NCBI RefSeq assembly: GCF_005938745.2 | Contig: NZ_VCBX02000001.1 | Span: forward strand, 6,214,501-6,278,500 | Reading direction: 5' to 3' | DNA from: Rhodococcus sp. KBS0724 | GTDB lineage: Bacteria; Actinomycetota; Actinomycetes; Mycobacteriales; Mycobacteriaceae | Length of the DNA stretch: 64,000 nucleotides | Part shown: positions 34,239 through 41,799 of the stretch, one piece after another | How positions within the stretch are numbered: the first letter of the stretch is position 1 | Layout: each line of letters begins with the position of its first letter | Program-made: the position numbers and the translations under genes | The notes under the pieces: generated by a model | Told to the model about the DNA's origin: nothing | Databases searched by the model: none | What the model saw: the letters and a program-made list of their open reading frames with translations, nothing else

Positions 34239-35335
34239 CCGGTGACCTCGCGGCAGGCTCGGTAGAAGTCGGACCAGTCGCCTCGCTCACGAACCACGGC
34301 CTCGAGGTACTCGTTCCACACCACGCGATCCGCTACCGGGTCCTTGATCACCGTACCGAGAATTCCGGCCGCGACGTCTGATGCACGCAGGACACCGTCA
34401 CCGAAGTGCGCAGACAGCGCCAAGCCGTTGGTGACTACCGAAATCGCCTCTGCCGTTGACAACGTCCCGGACGGGGACTTCAGCTTTGTCCGGCCATCCG
34501 CGGTGGTGCCGGAACGCAATTCGCGAAATACCGTGACAACTCGACGAATCTCCTCCGCCGCGGCCGGAACGAGCGGCAACTCCAGTGCGGCACCCAATTG
34601 TTCGACGCGCCTGGCCACGATCGCCACCTCGTCTTCCTCATTGGCCGGCAGCGGTAGAACAACGGTATTGAAGCGTCGTCGCAACGCGGAGGACAGATCG
34701 TTGACACCACGGTCACGGTCGTTGGCAGTGGTGATGAGGTTGAAGCCCTTGGCCGCCTGCACTTCCATACCCAATTCGGGCACGGGAAGCGTCTTCTCGG
34801 ACAGAATCGTGATGAGGGCGTCCTGCACGTCGGCCGGGATGCGCGTCAACTCCTCGACTCGGGCGATCTTCCCGGTTTCCATCGCGGTCATCACCGGCGA
34901 GGGCACCAACGCGCCCGCGGTAGGGCCTTCGGCCAGCAGACGCGCGTAGTTCCAGCCGTACCGGATCGCCTCTTCCGGTGTGCCGGACGTTCCCTGGACC
35001 AAGAGGGTCGACGCTCCCGAAATCGCCGCCGAAAGGTGCTCGGACACCCAGGTTTTAGCGGTCCCCGGCACCCCGAGCAAGAGGAGCGCGCGGTCGGTGG
35101 CGAGGGTCGCGACGGCGACTTCCATCAGCCGGCGAGGGCCCACGTACTTGGGTGAAATGACGGTACCGTCGTCGAGAGTCCCACCCAGCAGGTACGTGAC
35201 CACCGCCCAGGGTGAGAGGTTCCACGACGGTGGCCGCGGACGCGTGTCGGCCGCGGCCAGTGCGGCCAATTCATGTGCGTATTCCTGCTCGGCGTGCGGA
35301 CGCATCAGTGAGGTCGGATCAACAGTGGCACTCAT
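34235..35335 (-). CDS. MoxR-family AAA+ ATPase, YehL-like
   Basis: A 366-residue AAA+ ATPase. The Walker A motif is GVPGTAKT (88-95). The Walker B acidic pair is Glu161-Glu162 in KIARVEELTRI, where Asp-Glu is usual. Sensor 1 is Asn205 in TTANDRDRG, and the arginine finger lies in SSALRRRF (216-222). The family is regarded as chaperone-like hexamers that act with VWA proteins. The 40-residue Pro/Trp-containing N-terminus before the ATPase core resembles the YehL branch. Both ends overlap neighbouring genes by 4 bases, so it is translated in step with DUF5691 and DUF5682. Confidence 0.92.
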   Translation of the reverse strand: MSATVDPTSLMRPHAEQEYAHELAALAAADTRPRPPSWNLSPWAVVTYLLGGTLDDGTVISPKYVGPRRLMEVAVATLATDRALLLLGVPGTAKTWVSEHLSAAISGASTLLVQGTSGTPEEAIRYGWNYARLLAEGPTAGALVPSPVMTAMETGKIARVEELTRIPADVQDALITILSEKTLPVPELGMEVQAAKGFNLITTANDRDRGVNDLSSALRRRFNTVVLPLPANEEDEVAIVARRVEQLGAALELPLVPAAAEEIRRVVTVFRELRSGTTADGRTKLKSPSGTLSTAEAISVVTNGLALSAHFGDGVLRASDVAAGILGTVIKDPVADRVVWNEYLEAVVRERGDWSDFYRACREVTG

Positions 35336-36816
35336 GTGAGCTCCTCGAGCAGTGTCTTGCGGTGGACAATGGCGTTGGCGGTCTTGACAAAAGCTTGTTG
35401 CCAGTCGAGATCACGGGCACGCTCGGCCGCCCGGCCGAGCAAAGTTACTGCGCTGTACGGGAAGCCGGCCTGCGCAAGGCGCAGCGAGTCGGCATATTTG
35501 TAGCGGGAGAACTCGGCTGATCTAGCCCCGCCGGCTGCACGCCTGGCCGCAACGCGCTCCCACTGCGCAATCACGGAGGCCGTGATGTCTTCCGGCCACG
35601 GACGAGGCAGCGCCTGAAAGATCGCCGCTCGGTCCGGGTGCAGGATGTTCGCGTCACCGGTCCCGGACAGGAGCAGATCAGCCAGATCACGCGGCGGAAT
35701 CATCGAGAGCAGGCGCCTGTCGGTGGACAGACCACGCATGCGGAAGATCGCCTGAGCCCACTCCGAATTATGTTGGAGTACAGCGGCTGTGGACCAGGCG
35801 TCATGAAGGATCGGTTCCCACGTTCGCTCGACACTCAGGTTCGGAACCTCGACTGGTTGCCCGATCATGGTGTTCCACATAGACAATGGCGCTGCGCTGA
35901 TCGCCTGCCGAACATACTCGGCGCGGTAGTCGGTGTGCGGGTTCGGCCGATCCTCGATCCCGTCGCGTCTCGCAGCCGCATCGATTTCTTCAGGGGCCTC
36001 GACCACCATTCGCGTACCGGACTGTGTCCGTTCGATCCGCACCCACTCCTGGACGCGCCGGGCCATACGTTCGCCGAAAGGTGACTGCGGCAGTCGGGCG
36101 AGAACCGTCGCCGCTTCGCGCCGGACGTCCTTGCGCCTGTCGTCGAGGGCACGTTCGAGCAAGGACACGTCCTCGGTACTCAACCCCGTGACGAGAGCAG
36201 CGACAAACGCCGCTTTATGTTCTCCCCGTTCCGTTTCCCAGGATTGCGCCAGCTCTGCCGACGCCTTCGTCGGTTCGCTCCGGCGAGTATTTGTCAGCCA
36301 TCGGAGACGTTCTGCCGGCGTTCCGTGTCGCCACCCGCCAACGTCGCCGCTGTGGCTGCGAATCAGCATGGACCACTCTGGATTTCGGGCTGCTAGCCAC
36401 TGACCGCGCTCACCGACGATGCGCAGGATGTTCTCTCGGTAGGCCTCACCGGCTCGCGCATGGGCGAGTAATTCCGCGACCAGATGATCCGGTGCCCGGA
36501 AGTTTCGCTCGATTGCCAGCGCAAACCACTCGTCGAGTAGCGTCGCTTTGGCGGCCAGCATGGACAGCAGATGCGCCGAAGACGATTCGGGGAGAATCAG
36601 CCGCGGATCGTCCTCTGCGGGCGCTGGCACATCAGCAGTGACGGAACCTGCTCCCCCGGCGCGGTAAGCCCTGGCCAGTGCCGCCGACTCGAGCAGCACT
36701 ACTGCCGGATCGCCGCCGAGTTGCGCAGCAGCCGAACGGACATCGACCGGAAGATCCTCGAAACTCGGTGCTGTACGCGATGTTCCGAGCAGAGCTGCCG
36801 ACATGAGAGTGCTCAC
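35332..36816 (-). CDS. DUF5691 HEAT-like helical protein
   Basis: A 494-residue, almost entirely helical protein of the DUF5691 family with no catalytic motif that I can see. A HEAT-like repeat is visible at about 218-243 (LLERALDDRRKDVRREAATVLARLP), and similar helix pairs probably flank it. It may serve as a scaffold or adaptor. GTG 36816 overlaps the stop of the SWIM gene (GTGA) and gives MSTLMSAALLGTSR; an internal ATG at 36804 is an alternative, and a longer reading frame would extend into the SWIM gene. It is the second gene of the operon, and its stop overlaps the ATPase start. Confidence 0.82.
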   Translation of the reverse strand: MSTLMSAALLGTSRTAPSFEDLPVDVRSAAAQLGGDPAVVLLESAALARAYRAGGAGSVTADVPAPAEDDPRLILPESSSAHLLSMLAAKATLLDEWFALAIERNFRAPDHLVAELLAHARAGEAYRENILRIVGERGQWLAARNPEWSMLIRSHSGDVGGWRHGTPAERLRWLTNTRRSEPTKASAELAQSWETERGEHKAAFVAALVTGLSTEDVSLLERALDDRRKDVRREAATVLARLPQSPFGERMARRVQEWVRIERTQSGTRMVVEAPEEIDAAARRDGIEDRPNPHTDYRAEYVRQAISAAPLSMWNTMIGQPVEVPNLSVERTWEPILHDAWSTAAVLQHNSEWAQAIFRMRGLSTDRRLLSMIPPRDLADLLLSGTGDANILHPDRAAIFQALPRPWPEDITASVIAQWERVAARRAAGGARSAEFSRYKYADSLRLAQAGFPYSAVTLLGRAAERARDLDWQQAFVKTANAIVHRKTLLEELT

Positions 36817-38102
36817 AGTGCCATCACCTGACCGTTCACGAATACCGAGAATGCCTCGAAACACCGGGCATTCCACGTTCCACAGATGCTCACCGGGTAC
36901 CCGCCCGAAATTCCGAGGAGGGTCCACATCATGCGTGAATCACCCTCCGCTGGAAGCGCTTCGCCGGAGCGGTCGACCAGAAACCATGATCCGTCGACAT
37001 ACGACGGTGTGACATCGGTGACCACAACCGGCCACGATCGCAGCCACGGATCAGCGCTGACTGCGTCGGTGTAACTCTGCAGTGCCGCTTCAATGTTCCC
37101 CGGCGGCAGGGTTGTGAACGGCTCCGCGTCAGCGTGTGTTGTTCCGAGTCGTGCCCGCAGCGCTGCCGCGCCGGGATAAAAATGCAGGTCTGCGTCGACT
37201 ACATGCCCGACCGGCGGCACGACACCCGAGAAATTGGGGGAGCCGTGGGAGAAGTCGAGCAGAATAGCCCAGCGCCCCGTAGCTCGCCCCAGGAGCCAGG
37301 TGGTGCGGGTGAAGAGCCGTTTCTCCTCGGTGATGCGTGAACCCATCACCATCCAGTGTTCGCGAACAGCAGGCAGTTCCATCACACTCTCGGTGGACAC
37401 GGGGTATCCGACGTGTGCCCGCACCGAATCTCGAAGCGGACCGGAAAGTCGGTCCATCTTCTGGTGCGCAACCACAAGGAGATGCAGACGCACGAGTTCA
37501 CTCAAAATCATGTCCGGCCAGTTCTCGGCCCCGGCCACTGCCCCGGCCAGTGACCGCAGCGCTCCGGCAACCCCGGGGGCCTGCGCGTCGACCATGCGTG
37601 CGGCCACTCCGTCCAGCGCTTCCCAGGAAGTATCCATCGATGCCAGGCCCCCACGGATCTGGTCGGTTATCCACAGGTCCAATTCTGCCAATCCGCTTGC
37701 CACTCGCTCGGCACGTTTCTGCGCGGTGGCTGGATCGGCAACCGCTTTGGCTGCGGGAGCCGGTTGCGCAGCGGCCTTCTCTTCACGCCTTGCCAACCAC
37801 TCCGCAGCGAAGTCCGGCGGCTGCGAGGCCACCGGGACGCGTCCGGTCGACCATTCGAGAAGCAGGCCGAGTGCGTGCTTGCACGGAAACTTGCGGCTGG
37901 GACACGAGCACTTGTATGCCGGGCCACTCAGGTCGACTATCGCCTGGTAGGGCTTCGATCCACTGCCTTGGCACAGTCCCCAGATCGCCTTCTCGACCTG
38001 CCCCGTCTGCGACCACGACCCTGCCAGTTTCTGCGCAGCTGCCAACGAGGTGGCGTCGGGAGCCGCCGACGCCACCTGGCCGGCAGTCCACGGCGAAGTC
38101 AC
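36813..38102 (-). CDS. SWIM zinc-finger protein, YehQ-like
   Basis: A 429-residue protein with an N-terminal SWIM zinc finger: Cys65-x-Cys67-x6-Cys74-x-His76 in YKCSCPSRKFPCKHALGLLL. SWIM fingers bind zinc and contact DNA or protein. The remaining ~340 residues are helical and then beta-rich, with no enzyme motif I recognise. It is the first gene of the five-gene minus-strand operon, and its stop overlaps the DUF5691 start. GTG 38102 is the likely start, with no strong ribosome binding site. It is divergent from the ECF42 locus across a 170-base gap that should contain the operon promoter. Confidence 0.87.
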   Translation of the reverse strand: MTSPWTAGQVASAAPDATSLAAAQKLAGSWSQTGQVEKAIWGLCQGSGSKPYQAIVDLSGPAYKCSCPSRKFPCKHALGLLLEWSTGRVPVASQPPDFAAEWLARREEKAAAQPAPAAKAVADPATAQKRAERVASGLAELDLWITDQIRGGLASMDTSWEALDGVAARMVDAQAPGVAGALRSLAGAVAGAENWPDMILSELVRLHLLVVAHQKMDRLSGPLRDSVRAHVGYPVSTESVMELPAVREHWMVMGSRITEEKRLFTRTTWLLGRATGRWAILLDFSHGSPNFSGVVPPVGHVVDADLHFYPGAAALRARLGTTHADAEPFTTLPPGNIEAALQSYTDAVSADPWLRSWPVVVTDVTPSYVDGSWFLVDRSGEALPAEGDSRMMWTLLGISGGYPVSICGTWNARCFEAFSVFVNGQVMAL

Positions 38103-38192
38103 TCAGACACCGTAGGTCACGCTGCCGACACCACCGCGCCGAGACCGCTCACCAGGCACAACCATAAATATCGAAAAAAGTTTGGGGCACCG

Positions 38193-38219
38193 TGTCGAGA
38201 ATCCGTGACTTGCTTCGTC
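38193..38219 (+). promoter_or_regulatory. ECF42-type promoter
   Basis: TGTCGA (38193-38198) and CGTC (38216-38219) are separated by 17 bases and lie 53 bases before the DGPF-protein start. This matches the promoter described for ECF42 sigma factors, TGTCGA at -35 and CGA/TC at -10, and the sigma gene itself follows the DGPF gene. It therefore looks autoregulated. The match is by eye. Confidence 0.65.
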
Positions 38220-38272
38220 CCTGTAGTGAAGTACCACCAGAATGGGTGGCACCAACCCCGAGGAGAAACACG

Positions 38273-38680
38273 ATGGCCAAGTACTTGCTTCTCAAGCACT
38301 ACCGCGGCGCCCCGGCTTCGGTCAACGACGTTCCCATGGATCAGTGGACACCGGAGGAGATCACGGCCCACATGCAGTACATGCAGGACTTCGCAGATCG
38401 ACTCGAGGGAACGGGCGAGTTCGTCGACGGTCAGGCGCTCGCCCCTGAGGGCACGTTTGTCCGGTACGACGGTGAGGGTCGTCCGCCCGTCACCGACGGG
38501 CCGTTCGCGGAGACCAAGGACCTCATCGCCGGCTGGATGGTGATCGATGTCGACAGTTACGACCGTGCTGTCGAATTGACCGGTGAGTTGTCGGCAGCGC
38601 CAGGAGCAGGCGGAAAGCCGATCCACGAGTGGCTCGAATTGCGTCCCTTCCTGACGGCGCCGCCCACGATCACGGACTGA
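38273..38680 (+). CDS. YCII-related DGPF-domain protein
   Basis: A 135-residue protein of the YCII-related family with the DGPF motif intact (TDGPFAETKDLIAGWMVIDVD, about residues 80-100). The ferredoxin-like fold is similar to that of YciI, and the biochemical role is unknown. DGPF genes are the characteristic partners and targets of ECF42 sigma factors. The ATG at 38273 is 7 bases after GAGGAG. The ECF42 gene follows after about 10 bases, so the two form one unit behind the TGTCGA/CGTC promoter. Confidence 0.88.
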   Translation: MAKYLLLKHYRGAPASVNDVPMDQWTPEEITAHMQYMQDFADRLEGTGEFVDGQALAPEGTFVRYDGEGRPPVTDGPFAETKDLIAGWMVIDVDSYDRAVELTGELSAAPGAGGKPIHEWLELRPFLTAPPTITD

Positions 38681-38690
38681 CTTGCATCAG

Positions 38691-39839
38691 ATGAACGACG
38701 TCTTGCTCCGGAACCTCACTCCGAGCGTGCTCGCAATCCTCGTCCGCCGCGGAGCAAATTTCGCGGCGGCCGAGGATGCCGTGCAGGATGCGCTGCTCGA
38801 GGCAGTCCGGGTCTGGCCGGACAACCCGCCGCGGGATCCGAAGGGCTGGTTGGTCACGGTGGCCTGGCGGCGATTCCTCGACGCGACCCGAGCGGATGCT
38901 GCCCGCACGAAGCGCGAGCAGCAACTCGACGAAGAACCGGCGCGTGAGTCCGCGCCCGCGGTGGACGACACTCTCCAGCTCTACTTTCTGTGTGCCCACC
39001 CGTCGCTGACGTCGTCGTCCGCGGTCGCGCTCACACTTCGGGCTGTCGGCGGGCTGACGACCCGCCAGATCGCCGAGGCTTACCTGGTCCCCGAGTCGAC
39101 AATGGCGCAGCGCATCAGCCGGGCCAAGCGCACCGTCTCCCGGGTGCGCTTCGACCAGCCGGGCGATGTCTCCACCGTGTTGCGCGTCCTCTACCTGGTC
39201 TTCAACGAGGGGTACTCGGGGGATGTCGACCTCGCTGGCGAAGCTATCCGGCTCACCCGGCAGCTCGCGTCCGCGATCGACCACCCCGAAGTGGCTGGGT
39301 TGCTCGCCCTCATGTTGCTCCACCACGCCCGGCGGGCTGCCCGAATCTCGCCCGACGGCAATCTTGTGCCGCTTGCAGAGCATGATCGCAGCCTGTGGGA
39401 CACCGAGACGATCAGCGAGGGGATCACGATTTTGCACGCGGCGCTCGCGCGTGACCGACTCGGTGAGTATCAGGCTCAGGCCGCCATCGCAGCACTACAT
39501 GCTGACGCGCTCACCGCCGAGGAGACGGACTGGGTTCAGATCGTCGAGTGGTACGACGAACTCGAGCAACTCACCGACAGCCCGGTTGTCCGACTCAACC
39601 GAGCAGTCGCCGTGGGCGAGGCCGACGGAGCGCGCGCCGGTCTCGCGGCACTCGCGATGCTGGACAAGTCACTGCCCCGCCACACCGCGGTGGCAGCGTA
39701 TCTCCACGAGCGCGGCGGCGATCTCACAACGGCGGCAGCGCTTTACAGCGAGGTGGCGTACAAGGCAACCAACCTCGCCGAACGCGACCACCTCACACGC
39801 CAGGCCTCCCGGCTCAACTCCCGCCGGAGTGCAGACTGA
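38691..39839 (+). CDS. ECF42-type sigma factor with long C-terminal extension
   Basis: A 382-residue RNA polymerase sigma factor. Region 2 is at the N-terminus (FAAAEDAVQDALLEAVRVWP to GWLVTVAWRRFLDATR), and region 4 follows near residue 115-145 (GGLTTRQIAEAYLVPESTMAQRISRAKR). The C-terminal ~210 residues form the helical, TPR-like extension that defines the ECF42 group and is needed for its activity. No anti-sigma gene is present; the extension is thought to replace it. The ATG 38691 was chosen over a TTG at 38682. The stop overlaps that of the convergent symporter gene by 26 bases. Confidence 0.9.
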   Translation: MNDVLLRNLTPSVLAILVRRGANFAAAEDAVQDALLEAVRVWPDNPPRDPKGWLVTVAWRRFLDATRADAARTKREQQLDEEPARESAPAVDDTLQLYFLCAHPSLTSSSAVALTLRAVGGLTTRQIAEAYLVPESTMAQRISRAKRTVSRVRFDQPGDVSTVLRVLYLVFNEGYSGDVDLAGEAIRLTRQLASAIDHPEVAGLLALMLLHHARRAARISPDGNLVPLAEHDRSLWDTETISEGITILHAALARDRLGEYQAQAAIAALHADALTAEETDWVQIVEWYDELEQLTDSPVVRLNRAVAVGEADGARAGLAALAMLDKSLPRHTAVAAYLHERGGDLTTAAALYSEVAYKATNLAERDHLTRQASRLNSRRSAD

Positions 39840-40836
39840 CGTCGTCGCTCTCCGACAGATCTGCCACTGCGAGCGGCCGCCGGGAAAGCCGCTGAGCGAT
39901 AATCGCGCAAACGATCAGCTGAATCTGATGGAAGATCATGAGTGGCAACATGATCAGCCCCACCTGACTGCCACCGAACAACACAACAGCCATCGGCACC
40001 CCCGACGCGAGGCTCTTCTTGGATCCGCAGAACAGGACGACGATGCGGTCCTCGACAGAGAATCCGAGCACCTTGCCAATCACCAGCGTGACGCCGAGAA
40101 CCACGGAAAGAAGTGCGACACACACCCCAAAGAGCACAGCAATTTGACCAGGTTGCACTGTGCTCCAGATATTTTCGTTCATCCCCTCACTGAAGGCTGC
40201 ATAGACAACCAAGACGATCGAACCGCGATCTACCAGCTTCGTAGGCTTGGCATTGCGCTTCAACCACTCGCCGATCCAGGGGCGCAACAACTGTCCGAGA
40301 AAGAACGGCACCAACAACTGGAACACGATCGCAATGATCGAACTCGCGTCGACATGAACATCTCCGGTGGTGTTCATCAGCAGGATCACCAGCAACGGAG
40401 TCACGAAGACACCCACCAGGTTGGAGAACGACGCGCTGACAACAGCACCTGCGACGTTGCCGCGGGCTATCGAGGTGAACGCAATGGACGACTGGACCGT
40501 CGAGGGCACAAGGCACAGGAAGAGGATTCCGGTGTACAACTCGTCGGAAAGAACTGACGGAACGAGTATGCGCAGCGCCAGCCCGAGCAACGGAAAGACG
40601 ACAAAGGTCACGGCCAGGATCACCGAATGCAGTCGCCAGTGCTTCACGCCCTGCCAGGCCTCGGACGGAGACAGCCGTGCTCCGTAGATGAGGAACAGCA
40701 GCCCGATCGCCACCTTGGTGGCCCACCCCAGCACATCGGCGGCTGCCCCAGCGGCCGGAAATACGCTGGCCACACCCACCGCGGCGAGGATCGCGAGAAT
40801 GAAGCCGTCGATGTAGAACCTGCTCAGAAACTTCAC
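39814..40836 (-). CDS. Bile-acid/sodium-symporter-family (SLC10A7/YfeH-like) transporter
   Basis: A 340-residue membrane protein with nine to ten hydrophobic helices, in the SLC10A7/YfeH branch of the bile acid:sodium symporter superfamily. Typical segments are ATKVAIGLLFLIYGARLSP, FLCLVPSTVQSSIAFTSIARGN and FFLGQLLRPW. The ion and substrate are unknown. GTG 40836 is taken as start because upstream codons would run through the divergent LysR gene. The LysR gene lies 81 bases away on the other strand with a clear dyad between them, so this transporter is its likely target. Confidence 0.83.
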   Translation of the reverse strand: MKFLSRFYIDGFILAILAAVGVASVFPAAGAAADVLGWATKVAIGLLFLIYGARLSPSEAWQGVKHWRLHSVILAVTFVVFPLLGLALRILVPSVLSDELYTGILFLCLVPSTVQSSIAFTSIARGNVAGAVVSASFSNLVGVFVTPLLVILLMNTTGDVHVDASSIIAIVFQLLVPFFLGQLLRPWIGEWLKRNAKPTKLVDRGSIVLVVYAAFSEGMNENIWSTVQPGQIAVLFGVCVALLSVVLGVTLVIGKVLGFSVEDRIVVLFCGSKKSLASGVPMAVVLFGGSQVGLIMLPLMIFHQIQLIVCAIIAQRLSRRPLAVADLSESDDVSLHSGGS

Positions 40837-40862
40837 GCTGCACACGCTACGACGCACAGCAT

Positions 40863-40910
40863 TATCGCAATAGCAGATGAAGGCTATATTAGTTATCGCG
40901 ATCTGCGATA
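40863..40910. promoter_or_regulatory. LysR-type operator region
   Basis: The 81-base gap between the symporter and the LysR gene contains a clean dyad, TATCGC-GATCT-GCGATA (40894-40910), and a third TATCGC half-site at 40863-40868, 31 bases upstream, which is three helical turns. The dyad ends next to the AGGAG ribosome binding site of the LysR gene. Two half-site groups on one face of the DNA are typical of LysR-type control with autorepression. Confidence 0.65.
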
Positions 40911-40917
40911 GGAGTTC

Positions 40918-41784
40918 ATGGTGCTCGATCCGATACTGCTCCGAACCTTCCTCGCGGTCGAACACACCGGAGGATTCACCGCGGCAGCCAAGCAGCTCGG
41001 ACTGCGCCAACCGACAGTCAGCGGGCACATCACAAAACTCGAGAAGGAGATCGGGCGCGAGCTGTTCGCCCGTGACACACACCGGGTGGTTCTGACTTCC
41101 GACGGCGCCGCGATGCTGGGATTCGCCCGCGAGATCATCGGAGCACAGGAAAAGGCGATGCACCACTTCGGCGGTACGGAACTGACGGGCCACATCCGCT
41201 TCGGAGTATCGGAAGACCTTGTTTCGCAGACACTTCCCAACATTCTTCTCGAATTTCGGCGCAATCATCCCGGCGTGGACCTGGACCTCTCCGTGGGGCT
41301 CAGTGAGGAAATCCACGCACAGTTGAGGGCAGACAAACTCGACCTGGCCTTCGTCAAGCGTCGCACTGGCGAGCGACACGGCCAGCTCGTGTTCGACGAT
41401 CGACTGGTGTGGGCGGGCCCCGTCGGAGCGAAACCTGAACTCACCGAACCGATCCCCGTTGTCACCTATCACCCACCGAGCCTGACGCGTGATGCCGCCC
41501 TGACAGCGCTCGATCACGCGAAGCTCCCCTACCGGATCACCTGCACGACAAAAGGCCAGCTGGGGCTACGCGCGGCAGCCCTGGCCGGCTTGGGATTCAT
41601 CGTTCACAGCGAAAGTCTCCTACCGTCGGATCTGGTCCCGGTCGAGGGACTTCCGAGCCCCGGACGCATTCAGTTCACACTGATCACCACGGGGCGCCGC
41701 AAACAATCGGCCCCCGAACAGGCCCTGACCCGCGCAATCGTCGAAAACACCCACCGCCTACGGTTCCCGGCCGCGAGCTCGTAA
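40918..41784 (+). CDS. LysR-family transcriptional regulator
   Basis: A 288-residue LysR-type regulator. The N-terminal winged helix-turn-helix is complete (LLRTFLAVEHTGGFTAAAKQLGLRQPTVSGHITKLEKEIGRELFAR), followed by a linker and the two-lobe effector domain starting GHIRFGVSEDL near residue 80. AGGAG lies 3 bases before ATG 40918 and 6 before the next codon GTG 40921, so either may be the start. It is divergent from the symporter gene, with the dyad TATCGC-N5-GCGATA between them. It probably controls the symporter in response to that substrate. Confidence 0.88.
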   Translation: MVLDPILLRTFLAVEHTGGFTAAAKQLGLRQPTVSGHITKLEKEIGRELFARDTHRVVLTSDGAAMLGFAREIIGAQEKAMHHFGGTELTGHIRFGVSEDLVSQTLPNILLEFRRNHPGVDLDLSVGLSEEIHAQLRADKLDLAFVKRRTGERHGQLVFDDRLVWAGPVGAKPELTEPIPVVTYHPPSLTRDAALTALDHAKLPYRITCTTKGQLGLRAAALAGLGFIVHSESLLPSDLVPVEGLPSPGRIQFTLITTGRRKQSAPEQALTRAIVENTHRLRFPAASS

Positions 41785-41799
41785 TCGACGAGACCTTCC

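Noticed and set aside
39166..40557. Plus-strand frame crossing the ECF42 and symporter genes
   Set aside because: It overlaps two real genes on both strands, and its translation has no domain.
40837..41517. N-terminal extension of the SLC10-like symporter frame
   Set aside because: The added part would run through the divergent LysR gene and its operator and shows no family pattern; the GTG at 40836 starts at the first membrane helix.
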